64,000 bases of DNA, from assembly GCF_008642335.1 (NCBI RefSeq), contig NZ_CP029191.1, forward strand, positions 2,976,001-3,040,000, read 5' to 3'. This document shows, in pieces, positions 40,009 through 48,563 of the stretch (positions within the stretch are counted from its first letter, which is position 1; every line of letters starts with the position of its first letter). This stretch comes from Streptomyces venezuelae. GTDB taxonomy: Bacteria > Actinomycetota > Actinomycetes > Streptomycetales > Streptomycetaceae. The notes beneath the pieces are model-generated. The model ran no database searches and had not been told where the DNA came from. It saw only the letters and a program-made list of their open reading frames with translations. Both the position numbers and the translations under genes were made by a program.

Positions 40009-41025
40009 GTGGGGGACCGTCATGTCCGATACCAGGATCAAGAGCACCAGCATCAACACACCGCGCCGGACGCAGACTTCCACCGTGGAACAGAACGTCG
40101 AACAGCCCGCAACCACCCCCCGGCCCGCCCCGCGGCCCCCCGCACCGCCCGCCCCTCCACCAAAACCGCCGCAGGCTTCGCCGCGCTCGCCGCCATCGGC
40201 CCCGCCACCTGGGGCACGACCTACGTCACCACCACCGAACTCCTCCCCCCGGACCGCCCGTTGCTCGCCGCCGCCCTCCGCGCGCTGCCCGCCGGGCTCA
40301 TCCTGCTCGCCCTGACCCGGCGGCTGCCGAGCGGCGACTGGTGGTGGAAGGCCGCCGTCCTCGGCATCCTCAACTTCGGCGCCTTCTTCCCGCTCCTCTT
40401 CTTCGGCGCCTACCACCTGCCCGGCGGCGTCGCCTCGACGATCAGCGCCGTCATGCCACTGCTCGTCGCGGGCTTCGGCATCGGCGTACTGAAGGTGCGG
40501 CCCACCCGACGCACACTGCTCGCGGGCCTCGTCGGCGTCGCGGGCGTCGCCCTCCTCGTCCTGCGCGGCAGCGCCACGGTCGACCTCGCGGGCATCGCCG
40601 CGATGCTGACGGCGACCACGCTGATGGCCCTCGCCGTGGTGCTCAGCAAGCGGTGGGGCCGCCCCGAAGGCACGTCGCTGCTCGCCCTCACCGGCTGGCA
40701 GCTCACCGCGGGCGGACTGGTCCTCGCGCCCATCGCCCTCACCGCCGAGGGCCTCCCGGACCACTTCACCGGGGCCAACGTCGCCGGATACACCTACCTC
40801 GGCATCATCGGCACGGCCCTCGCGTACGCCCTCTGGTTCCGCGGCATCGAACGCCTCCCCGCCTCCTCCGTCTCCTTCCTCGGCCTCACCAACCCGGTCG
40901 TCGCGACACTCGCCGGCCTGGTGATCCTCGGGCAGACGCTCACCGTGTGGCAGGTGGCCGGACTGGTCCTCGTCCTGGGAAGCGTGGTGCTCGGCCAGGC
41001 CCGCCGCCAGACACCCCGCGCATGA
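40009..41025 (+). CDS. EamA/DMT-superfamily exporter (start uncertain; possible frameshift)
   Basis: A ten-helix drug/metabolite transporter made of two EamA repeats; helices begin at about residue 50 (TAAGFAALAAIGPATWGTTY) and continue to the end. The only start in the transporter frame is the GTG at 40009, but the first ~45 codons of that frame have poor G/C at third positions and a His/Gln/Arg-rich translation. The frame starting at the ATG at 40022 has strong third-position G/C for its first ~35 codons and then loses it. The true gene may therefore begin at 40022 and change frame at C runs near 40116-40141, by a sequencing error or a real shift. The pair with the following reductase is probably under MarR control. 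Confidence 0.75.
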   Translation: MGDRHVRYQDQEHQHQHTAPDADFHRGTERRTARNHPPARPAAPRTARPSTKTAAGFAALAAIGPATWGTTYVTTTELLPPDRPLLAAALRALPAGLILLALTRRLPSGDWWWKAAVLGILNFGAFFPLLFFGAYHLPGGVASTISAVMPLLVAGFGIGVLKVRPTRRTLLAGLVGVAGVALLVLRGSATVDLAGIAAMLTATTLMALAVVLSKRWGRPEGTSLLALTGWQLTAGGLVLAPIALTAEGLPDHFTGANVAGYTYLGIIGTALAYALWFRGIERLPASSVSFLGLTNPVVATLAGLVILGQTLTVWQVAGLVLVLGSVVLGQARRQTPRA

Positions 41026-41066
41026 CTCCCGACGCCCGCCCCTCCCCCCTCCCAAGGAGCCACCCC

Positions 41067-41717
41067 ATGCGCATCACCGTCTTCGGAGCAGCCGGAAACG
41101 CCGGAAGCCGCGTCGTCAACGAGGCGCTCGCCCGCGGCCACGAGGTCACCGCCGTGGTCCGCACCCCGTCCCGCTACCCCGCACTGCACCCGGACGCGAA
41201 GCACCGGACCGGCGACGCACAGAACCCGGCGCACGTGGCGGACCTGAGTACCGGCCAGGACGTCGTCGTCAACGCCACGAGACCCGCCCCCGGCCACGAG
41301 CGCGACCACCCGGCGATCACGCGCTCACTCCTGTCCGGCCTCGCCGCCACCCCCGGCGACGTACGCCTCATCGTCATCGGCGGCGCCGGCAGCCTGACGG
41401 TCCCCGGCACGGCGGGCCGCCTCGCCATCGACGATCCGCGGTACGTCCCCGCGGCCTGGCGCCACATCGCCGAGGCGTCCAACGCCCAGTACGAGGCGCT
41501 GCGCACGGCCGACACGCGAGTGCCCTGGACGTACATCAGCCCCTCGGCCCTCTTCGAACCGGGCACGCGCACGGGCAAGTACCGCCTCGGCAAGGACGAA
41601 CTCCTCGTGGCCGCGGACGGCAACTCGTCCATCTCCATGGAGGACCTGGCGGCGGCACTCCTGGACGAAGCGGAAACCCCCACCCACCACCGCACCCGCT
41701 TCACGATCGGCTACTGA
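41067..41717 (+). CDS. NAD(P)H-binding NmrA/DapB-like oxidoreductase
   Basis: A 216-residue SDR-atypical protein. The N-terminal dinucleotide motif is MRITVFGAAGNAGSRVVNEA, followed by a Rossmann fold and the loop VIVIGGAGSL-like (here LIVIGGAGSLTVPG). Such proteins act as NAD(P)H:quinone or flavin reductases. The ATG at 41067 has AAGGAG seven bases upstream. An in-frame ATG overlapping the EamA stop (ATGA, 41022) would add 15 residues and could serve for coupling. It is co-transcribed with the EamA gene under the MarR-type operators. Confidence 0.85.
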   Translation: MRITVFGAAGNAGSRVVNEALARGHEVTAVVRTPSRYPALHPDAKHRTGDAQNPAHVADLSTGQDVVVNATRPAPGHERDHPAITRSLLSGLAATPGDVRLIVIGGAGSLTVPGTAGRLAIDDPRYVPAAWRHIAEASNAQYEALRTADTRVPWTYISPSALFEPGTRTGKYRLGKDELLVAADGNSSISMEDLAAALLDEAETPTHHRTRFTIGY

Positions 41718-41770
41718 CCCCCACCCCCGTCCGCACGTCGACCGCACGTCGACCCCGCAAGGAAACAACA

Positions 41771-41806
41771 CGTCCGGGCATCGCGACCCACCGCGATGCC
41801 CGGACG
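41771..41806. terminator. Bidirectional terminator between convergent genes
   Basis: Perfect 15-base arms CGTCCGGGCATCGCG (41771-41785) and CGCGATGCCCGGACG (41792-41806) with a 6-base loop. It is 54 bases past the reductase stop and 51 bases past the lipoprotein stop on the other strand. Confidence 0.88.
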
Positions 41807-41856
41807 ACGACCCGTCGACGTAGCCGCCGCCCACGGCAGCTACGTGCGCGCAGCCG

Positions 41857-42453
41857 CTACTTCCCCGGTACCTTCCACGTCACCTGCTTGCCGTCCTCCT
41901 TGGCCGACCAGCGGACCTCGAGGTTCTTCGAGCCCTCGGGGATCAGGTACGTCTCGCACAGTTCGTGCGTCTCGCCCTTCTTCCAGCCCTCCAGGTCCAG
42001 CTCGTCCTCGCAGCCCGGCGCGTCCTCGGCGGCACCGATGAGGAGGCCGCCGCGGGTGCCGTCCGCGTAGATCTCCGTCGTCTCGGCCACGTCCGGCGTG
42101 TCCGTGAGCGGGGCGCCGGCCTTGTGCGTGATCTTCATGTGGGCGGTCGCGACGACCAGGCCCTTCGCCTGCTTCGGGTCGGAGACCAGCTTCTTGGTCT
42201 CGGCCGCCGTACCGACGTCGATCTTCTCCGCCGCGACGTCGTACGTGACAGTGGCCTTGTCCTCCTTGACCTGACCCGTGGTGGTCTCGCCGGCCTTGAG
42301 AGCGGTCGGCTCCGCGGGCTTGTTCTGCGACTTGGGGGCGTCCGCCTTCTTGTCGTCCGCCTTCTTGTCGTCACCGCCGCCGCAGGCGGTGAGGGCGAGG
42401 GCGAGCACGGCGACGGGCGCGGCGATGCGCAGCGCGGTCTTCCTGTACAGCAA
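41857..42453 (-). CDS. Lipoprotein of unknown function
   Basis: A 198-residue lipoprotein. The signal helix is LRIAAPVAVLALALTAC, with lipobox LTAC, then GGG and an Asp/Lys-rich linker. The body has YDVAAEKIDVGTAAETKKLV and a Cys pair (PGCEDELDLEGWKKGETHEL then CETYLIPEG) that may form a disulphide; the pattern is like DUF4352/telokin-like exported domains. The start is the TTG at 42453, which has AGGAG five bases upstream. No neighbour suggests a function. Confidence 0.78.
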   Translation of the reverse strand: MLYRKTALRIAAPVAVLALALTACGGGDDKKADDKKADAPKSQNKPAEPTALKAGETTTGQVKEDKATVTYDVAAEKIDVGTAAETKKLVSDPKQAKGLVVATAHMKITHKAGAPLTDTPDVAETTEIYADGTRGGLLIGAAEDAPGCEDELDLEGWKKGETHELCETYLIPEGSKNLEVRWSAKEDGKQVTWKVPGK

Positions 42454-42849
42454 AGGAACTCCTGGCAGAGGGTGGGCCCGCCACGCGGCATGCGGTCGTC
42501 CGGCGCGTCCGGCGCGTACGGCGGGGAAGAGCCGCCAGCTTAGGAGTCCGCTACACGCAGCGTCGAGATCGTTACCGTCCACGAGGCGTGGGTGGTTCGC
42601 TATTGCGATGCGGGGGACGGTGGGTGCAGCGGCGCGGGTAACGGAGGGCGTGAGTCCAGTCCGGAACCTCGCCCCCCTCCCCCCGCAACCGACCCAGCCC
42701 CTCCTCGTTCACCTCAGCGAATTTCGCCACCCCTCAAGGGGTACATGAACCACACCCCACCCGCACCGAACGCCCCCTTTTACCGCGGCATTTCAAGCCA
42801 TTGCGGACGCACACTCCCCGCGTAACGTTCGCACAACGTCATTGCGTGG
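42454..42849. other. 396-base region between a lipoprotein gene and matB
   Basis: It should hold the lipoprotein promoter. Open frames here have no codon bias. TAACGTTCGCACAACGTCATTG near 42822-42843 is a loose dyad around CGTT/AACG just before the matB stop. I see no terminator hairpin for matB and no RNA gene. Confidence 0.4.
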
Positions 42850-44118
42850 TCACTGTGAAGACCGGCCCGAGCGTGCCCGTCGACGGCTGCCCGCCTTGCG
42901 CGGACCTTGCGTCCCAGTCGCACCGCTCGGCCCGGTCGGCCACAGCCTCGGCCGCCGTTTCGCCGCCAAGTCCTCGACCCAGCCCACCGCGACCACCATC
43001 AGGCCGATCAGCGGCCAGATCAGCAGCGTCATCCACAGCATGTACGTCGTGTCGAGCGCCGAGCTCCACTGCTCGTTCTCCATGAACGGCAGGTCGTACG
43101 CCTGGTCGATGATCGGCACCGTCGCCATGATGAGGAAGTTGTGCCAGAGATAGATGGTCACCGCGCGGTTGTTGGAGAGCGTGACCAGCTTGTCCCACTT
43201 CGCCAGTCTGCCCGGCAACTCCTGCCAGGACGGCGAGTACTGGAGCAGGATGACCACGAAGCCGAACGACCACGTCGCCTGCGCCAGCGGGATGTCGTTC
43301 AGGTCCCAGCCGTCCGGGCCCAGGTGGCCCGACGCCCACCACAGCCCGAAGGCCATGATGAGGGCCGAGGCCGACACCGCCAAGTAGCGGGGGACCCTGG
43401 CGGGCAGGCCGTCGTGGTGCGCGAAGCCGAGGACCCAGCAGCTGCCGTACACCGCGAAGTCCGAGACCGCGTTGCCCGTCTCGCCGTGGATCGTGACGAC
43501 GCCCGTGCCCACCACCGCGGTCAGCGCGAGCGGTGCGAGCAGCGTCGCCCACGGCATCTTGCGGAACGCCCGGAGCAGCAGCGGGGAGGCGATGACGAAC
43601 CACAGGTACGCGCGGATGTACCAGAGCGGGCCCGCCGCCTGCGCGGGCCACGTGTCCTCCAGGAGGCCCGCCTTCTCGCCCAGGTTCCACGGGAACGGCG
43701 GGGCACCCACCGGGAACACGTAGTTGAGCAGGGACACCACGCCCCACGTGCCCCCTTGATCGGGGTCCTCCGAGACGTTCCAGCCGCCCGCGAGGAGCAG
43801 GGCGAGCGCCACCGCGCTGAACACCCACATGGGCGGCAGCAGACGACGGATGCGGCCCCTGATCACACCCCACGCGGGACGCTTCAGCGAGCGCGCCGTC
43901 AGCGAGCCCGCCAGCGCGAACATCACGCCCATGGAGGGGAACGCGATCGTCAGCCACGCCCAGCCGAAGAGGTGGTAGACGACGACGCGGACGAGCGCGA
44001 GGGAGCGGAGCAGATCCAGGTAGCGGTCCCGGCCGCCGGCCTTCTCGGCCCGGTCAACTGGTGTCTCCGCCAACACCGTCGGCGCGTGCTCCGGTACGTA
44101 TCCAGAACTGTGACTCAT
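42850..44118 (-). CDS. matB: Membrane acyltransferase (acyltransferase-3 family), MatB-like
   Basis: A 422-residue integral membrane protein of the acyltransferase-3 family with about ten helices. The N-terminal signature is RYLDLLRSLALVRVVVYHLF, with the family's active-site His in VVYHLF. It is coupled to matA through an ATGA overlap. In S. lividans and S. coelicolor, matA-matB make an extracellular poly-N-acetylglucosamine-type polymer needed for mycelial pellet cohesion. MatB would modify or help export the chain, like IcaC/PgaD-linked proteins. The soluble N-terminus (about 25 residues) and Arg-rich C-terminal tail are of unknown role. Confidence 0.83.
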   Translation of the reverse strand: MSHSSGYVPEHAPTVLAETPVDRAEKAGGRDRYLDLLRSLALVRVVVYHLFGWAWLTIAFPSMGVMFALAGSLTARSLKRPAWGVIRGRIRRLLPPMWVFSAVALALLLAGGWNVSEDPDQGGTWGVVSLLNYVFPVGAPPFPWNLGEKAGLLEDTWPAQAAGPLWYIRAYLWFVIASPLLLRAFRKMPWATLLAPLALTAVVGTGVVTIHGETGNAVSDFAVYGSCWVLGFAHHDGLPARVPRYLAVSASALIMAFGLWWASGHLGPDGWDLNDIPLAQATWSFGFVVILLQYSPSWQELPGRLAKWDKLVTLSNNRAVTIYLWHNFLIMATVPIIDQAYDLPFMENEQWSSALDTTYMLWMTLLIWPLIGLMVVAVGWVEDLAAKRRPRLWPTGPSGATGTQGPRKAGSRRRARSGRSSQ

Positions 44119-46319
44119 GCGACGGGACTCCGATCATGGCTGCCCGTCCGCTGCCGCGGAATGGTCCCGGGCGCCTCCAGCACTCCCGTGCGCCGCAGCT
44201 TCTGCCAGCGCAGGCGGCCTCCGGTGAGGGCGGTTATCCAGGACTGCAGCAGCACCACGTACATCAGCTGCCGGTAGAGGATCTGCTGCAGGGGCAACGA
44301 GATCAGGTGGGTCATGCGCTCGCGGTCGAGGCGGAACGCGTACGCCGCGCAGACCGCCTGCACCGCCAGCACGCCGAGCCACGCCACGACGGTCTTCCGG
44401 GTGGGGCCGAAGACCAGGCCGTACAGGAGGAATACGTCGATGAGCGGTGCCAGGAGCGGGGCCAGCACCATGAAGAGGGAGACGAGCGGCAGGCCGATCC
44501 GGCCGAAGCGGCCCGAGGGTCCTGCCTCGACGACCGCGCGGCGGTGCTTCCAGATCGCCTGCATCGTGCCGTACGACCAACGGTAGCGCTGCGACCAGAG
44601 CTGCTGGACCGACTCCGGGGCCTCGGTCCAGGCGCGCGCTTTCTCCGCGTACACGACGCGCCAGCCGTCGCGGTGCAGCGCCATGGTGATGTCGGTGTCC
44701 TCGGCGAGCGTGTCGTCGCTCATGCCGCCGACCCGCTCCAGGGCGGAGCGCCGGAACGCGCCGACCGCGCCCGGGATGGTCGGCATGCAGCGCAGCATGT
44801 CGTACATGCGGCGGTCGAGGTTGAAGCCCATCACGTACTCGATGTGCTGCCATGCGCCGATCAGCGAGTCCCTGTTGCCGACCTTCGCGTTGCCCGCGAC
44901 GGCGCCCACGCGCGGGTCGCCGAAGGGCTGCACGAGTTCGCGGACGGTGGACGCCTCGAAGACGGTGTCGCCGTCCATCATCACGATGATGTCGAAGCGC
45001 GCGTTGGCTATGCCCCGGTTGAGGGCGGCGGGCTTGCCCGCGTTCTGCTGCCGCACCACGCGTACGTTCGGCAGGCGCAGGCCCTCCACGATGCGGGCCG
45101 TGCCGTCCGACGAGCCGTCGTCGATGACGATGATCTCGATGGGGTGGTCGCTCGCCGTCAACGAACGGACCGTCGCCTCGATGCACTGCGCCTCGTTGTA
45201 CGCCGGGACGAGGACGGAGACCGGTTCGGTGATCTGCGGGCCCCAGCGGAAGTCGCGTCGCCGCACCCCGCGCGCGTGCACCGCGGAGAGCAGCAGCATC
45301 AGGCCGAAGCGGGTGAAGACGAGGACGCCGATGACGGCGAGGGCGACGACGAGACCGTCGGTGACCTGCTCGGAGGCACCGACCAGAAAGACCCAGGCCT
45401 TGCCCTTCCACAGCTCGACGCCGGTGACCTCGGTGTGTGCGCTGGGTGCGTTCAGCGCCTCGGTGAGGTTGCCGAACTCATACCCCTGCTTCTGCAGGTC
45501 GGGCAGGAAGCGGTCGAGCGCGGCGACGGTCTGGGAGCGGTCGCCGCCGGAGTCGTGCATGAGGACGATGGCGCCCTTGCCGCCCTGGGGCGTCGCCCGG
45601 CGGATGATCTCGTCGACGCCGGGGCGCTTCCAGTCCTCGCTGTCGGTGTTGTTGACGACGGTGAGGTAGCCGCGGCTGCCTATCGCCTTCGTCACGGGGT
45701 ACGACTTGTCGTCCATCGCGTCGGCGAACGACGAGTACGGCGGGCGGAAGAGCGAGGTCCGGATGCCCGCCGCCCCGGCGAGGGCGAGCTGGTTCTGCGT
45801 GAGCTCCCAGTCGATGCGGCGCTCGGACTGGTAGGAGAGGTCAGGGTGGTTGAACGTGTGCAGGCCGACCTCATGGCCCTCGTCGACCATGCGCCGCACC
45901 AGGTCCGGATGGCGCGAGGCCATGGTGCCGGTGACGAAGAAGACGCCGTGCGCGTCGTGTTCCTTCAGTACGTCGAGGACCTTGGGGGTCCACTCCGGGT
46001 CGGGGCCGTCGTCGAAGGTGAGCACGAGCCGGTGGTCGGGGACGCTCAGCGTGGTCTCGCGCCCGTGCCGGGTGTCGATGACCGGGCCGCCCTCAAGGAT
46101 CTTCCGCGGCACGTGGTCGGTGGGGGCGGTGGGTCTGACGCGGTGGTCGGCGAGTATCTCGCTGTGCACGTACCCGCGCAGCATCAGCATCGCGAGCAGC
46201 GCGACGAGCAGCAGTGAGGGCAGCAGGTAACGCATGGGCAGGCGGCGGCGCCAGGCACTGGCGGGCGGCTTGGCCCGGCGCTTGCCGCGCGAGCGGCCCC
46301 GGGTGGTGCGGGCGTTCAT
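44115..46319 (-). CDS. matA: Bifunctional NodB-type deacetylase and family-2 glycosyltransferase (PNAG synthase), MatA
   Basis: A 734-residue membrane enzyme. An N-terminal anchor (about 29-48) is followed by an extracytoplasmic polysaccharide deacetylase: TFDDGPD (101-107), HTFNH (154-158), RPPYSS (192-197). Helices at about 320-345 lead into a GT2 domain: VPAYNE (371-376), DDGSSDGT (400-407), DGDT (449-452), EDTD (540-543) and QRYRW (577-581), as in processive hyaluronan/PNAG synthases. C-terminal helices complete the channel. It should polymerise UDP-GlcNAc inside and partly deacetylate the polymer outside. The ATG at 46319 has GGAGGA nine bases upstream. This fused deacetylase-synthase is the hallmark of streptomycete MatA. 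Confidence 0.87.
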   Translation of the reverse strand: MNARTTRGRSRGKRRAKPPASAWRRRLPMRYLLPSLLLVALLAMLMLRGYVHSEILADHRVRPTAPTDHVPRKILEGGPVIDTRHGRETTLSVPDHRLVLTFDDGPDPEWTPKVLDVLKEHDAHGVFFVTGTMASRHPDLVRRMVDEGHEVGLHTFNHPDLSYQSERRIDWELTQNQLALAGAAGIRTSLFRPPYSSFADAMDDKSYPVTKAIGSRGYLTVVNNTDSEDWKRPGVDEIIRRATPQGGKGAIVLMHDSGGDRSQTVAALDRFLPDLQKQGYEFGNLTEALNAPSAHTEVTGVELWKGKAWVFLVGASEQVTDGLVVALAVIGVLVFTRFGLMLLLSAVHARGVRRRDFRWGPQITEPVSVLVPAYNEAQCIEATVRSLTASDHPIEIIVIDDGSSDGTARIVEGLRLPNVRVVRQQNAGKPAALNRGIANARFDIIVMMDGDTVFEASTVRELVQPFGDPRVGAVAGNAKVGNRDSLIGAWQHIEYVMGFNLDRRMYDMLRCMPTIPGAVGAFRRSALERVGGMSDDTLAEDTDITMALHRDGWRVVYAEKARAWTEAPESVQQLWSQRYRWSYGTMQAIWKHRRAVVEAGPSGRFGRIGLPLVSLFMVLAPLLAPLIDVFLLYGLVFGPTRKTVVAWLGVLAVQAVCAAYAFRLDRERMTHLISLPLQQILYRQLMYVVLLQSWITALTGGRLRWQKLRRTGVLEAPGTIPRQRTGSHDRSPVA

Positions 46320-46477
46320 GGCAGTGCGTCCTCCGAGGACGTGCAAGGGGATCGGGGAGGCGCAGAGGTGCGGGGAGCGCCTGCAGGCGAAGGGACGTGC
46401 GGGACATGCGGATGTGGGTGTGTGTGCGGCATCCGTCCCGACGGCTGGGCGATCGTCACGACGCGGTGAAGCGGCCG

Positions 46478-47281
46478 TCAGGACCGCACGGCCTCCGCGG
46501 AGGGCTCCCCCGCCGATGGCGTGTACCCGACGGGAACCTCCGCGCTGCCGCCGCCTCCCCCGCCACCACCATTGCCGCCCCCATCGCCACCGCTCCCGCC
46601 GTTCCCGGCGGGCTGCGACGGCTGCGTGGGCGGGTCGACGGGCGTATCGACGGGCGGGTCGACCGGGTCGGGCGGCGCGGGGTCGGCGTTGCCGGAGCCC
46701 GCGGTCGGGTCGACCGCGGTGCCGTCGCCGCCGGTCCGGTCCGTGCCGGGGTCGGGGTCGCCGCCCTTCGTCGTACCGGAGCCGGGGTTCGTGCCGGGGC
46801 GGTCGCCGGACGCGTCCGTGCGGGACGGGTCGGACCCGCCGTCGACACCGTCGCCGTCACCGGGGCCGCCCGGCTTGTCCGTGCCGTCGTCCGACGCGCC
46901 GGGCGACGGCGACGAGTCGGTCGAGGCGGACGGGTCGAGGGCTGCCGCCGGGCCGCCCGGCGTGTCCACCTTGCTCGCGGGCTTCTCCGCCTTGGGCTCC
47001 GGCATGGGCAGCCAGGGAGCACTGGAGCTGCCGGAGAACAACGTGCCGACTATGACCGCCGCGTAGACCGCGCAGACGACGCCGACGACCATCCCGAACC
47101 GGCGGAACCTGCGGCTCCGGCGCCCCGTCTCGTCGACGAAGACCGGCCCTTCGGCCGCGGCTCCGCGGCCGGGGTCGGCGGACAGGTCCGCCAGCTTCCG
47201 GCCCAGGCCGTCGATCTGAACGGTGACCTCGTTCGGATCATGGGTGTGTCCGGGTAGGGCATCTTCACGCCAAGTTTCCAT
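46478..47281 (-). CDS. Single-pass membrane protein with a long Gly/Pro/Asp/Ser-rich extracellular region
   Basis: A 267-residue protein that I do not recognise. It has a soluble N-terminus (~75 residues, with NEVTVQIDGLGRKLADLSAD) and one transmembrane helix (VVGVVCAVYAAVIVGTLF, about 88-105). A ~160-residue disordered extracellular region follows, rich in Gly, Pro, Asp and Ser (GGDPDPGTDRTGGDGT, DPPVDTPVDPPTQPS), with a Gly12-like stretch. It is upstream of matA on the same strand, 158 bases away, so it may be part of the mat transcription unit or a surface partner. The start is the ATG at 47281. Confidence 0.65.
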   Translation of the reverse strand: METWREDALPGHTHDPNEVTVQIDGLGRKLADLSADPGRGAAAEGPVFVDETGRRSRRFRRFGMVVGVVCAVYAAVIVGTLFSGSSSAPWLPMPEPKAEKPASKVDTPGGPAAALDPSASTDSSPSPGASDDGTDKPGGPGDGDGVDGGSDPSRTDASGDRPGTNPGSGTTKGGDPDPGTDRTGGDGTAVDPTAGSGNADPAPPDPVDPPVDTPVDPPTQPSQPAGNGGSGGDGGGNGGGGGGGGSAEVPVGYTPSAGEPSAEAVRS

Positions 47282-47436
47282 GCGTACGCACAACCCCCAC
47301 ATCACTGACTCGGGTGCGCGTACGACCCCACGGATGCCCGCCGTCCGGACCGGCCCCCCACCCGATCCGAGCGCCCCCACTATCACACTGCACTCGGGCC
47401 ATGAATGTAGCGCGGAGTGACGGGCCTGTTTTTCAG

Positions 47437-48459
47437 TCAGTTCAGGCTCATCATGATGAGTGAATCTGTGGCGGGAAGCCATCCATCGGCCGGTCTCTCC
47501 AGCCACCCTTCCTCGGCGGCGAGGGACGCCGCAGCCTCCCGCAAGGCGGAGATACCCGGGTGAACCAGACCTTTTCTCCACACCAGTGACACGGGGGACA
47601 GCGGCACGGGGTCGACGAGCGGTCGCAGCTCGGCCCCGGGCATAGCCGGAAAGTCCACTACGGCCAGGACCGGATTTCGATTCTTCGCCATGACTCGTTC
47701 GAATTCCTCGGGCCCGACGGCGAGAGGCGCGGGTGGCGCGATTTCAATGCCACATCCCTCGTCGCCCCGCCCCTCGAACAGCAGCCGCGCGAGGTCGGTC
47801 CACTCCGTCGTCCTCGGATTGCCCGCGCCCGCGTACACGGTCTCCCCCGCGAGCGCGTCGAGCGGCACCTCGTCGAGCTCCGCCAACGGGTGACCGGCGG
47901 GCAGCAGCACCGCCATCGGCTCGTACCGCACGGGCTGGTGGTCGAGCCCGGCCCGCAGCGCCGGGTCGAGCCCCGCGTACCGCCCGAAGGACGCGTCGAG
48001 CCGCCCGGCGACGATCTCGGCGGCGGAACCGGCGAGACCGCTCTCGAAGCGGGCCATCAGCTCGCACTCGGGGACCAGCGCGCGGGCCCGCTCCAGGATC
48101 CGGCCGAAGGCAAGGCCGGGGCTGTTCAGATCGACGAGGAGCGGACGTGCCGCGCCCGTGGCGGCGGCGACCAGGTCGTCCTGGGCCTCCAGGGCGCGCC
48201 GCGCGTACGGCAGCAGCCGCTCGCCGTCGGCGGTCAGCGTGACCTGCCGCGTGGTGCGCGAGAAGAGCTCGGCCCCCAACTCCCGTTCCAGGCGCCGCAC
48301 ATCGCGGCTCAGGGCCTGTTGCGCGACGTACAGCCTCGCGGCCGCCCGGGTGAAGTGCAGCTCCTCCGCCACGGCGACGAAGCCGCGCAGCAGCCTGGGG
48401 TCCACGTCACGGCGTGCATCACGGCGTTGTGGGGCGACGACTCGCGGTTCCGGGGTCAT
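47437..48459 (-). CDS. LysR-family transcriptional regulator
   Basis: A 340-residue LTTR. The helix-turn-helix lies at residues ~20-78 (LLRGFVAVAEELHFTRAAAR then LYVAQQALSRDVRRLERELG). The LysR substrate-binding domain follows. A short N-terminal extension precedes the motif. It is divergent from an MFS gene, with 104 bases between the starts, so the transporter is the likely target. No clear palindrome was picked out. The ATG at 48459 is used; shorter starts near the HTH are possible. Confidence 0.86.
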   Translation of the reverse strand: MTPEPRVVAPQRRDARRDVDPRLLRGFVAVAEELHFTRAAARLYVAQQALSRDVRRLERELGAELFSRTTRQVTLTADGERLLPYARRALEAQDDLVAAATGAARPLLVDLNSPGLAFGRILERARALVPECELMARFESGLAGSAAEIVAGRLDASFGRYAGLDPALRAGLDHQPVRYEPMAVLLPAGHPLAELDEVPLDALAGETVYAGAGNPRTTEWTDLARLLFEGRGDEGCGIEIAPPAPLAVGPEEFERVMAKNRNPVLAVVDFPAMPGAELRPLVDPVPLSPVSLVWRKGLVHPGISALREAAASLAAEEGWLERPADGWLPATDSLIMMSLN

Positions 48460-48563
48460 CGCAGGAACCTATACAGCCGTCACGAGCACTGACAACGAGA
48501 GTGCGTGAATGGGCGCTCGGAAGGTGTTGGACCCCGCCCGGCGCCCCCGGTGAGGGTGGGCGC

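Noticed and set aside
42592..42825. Small plus-strand frames between the lipoprotein gene and matB
   Set aside because: They show no codon bias, and overlapping frames are equally open.
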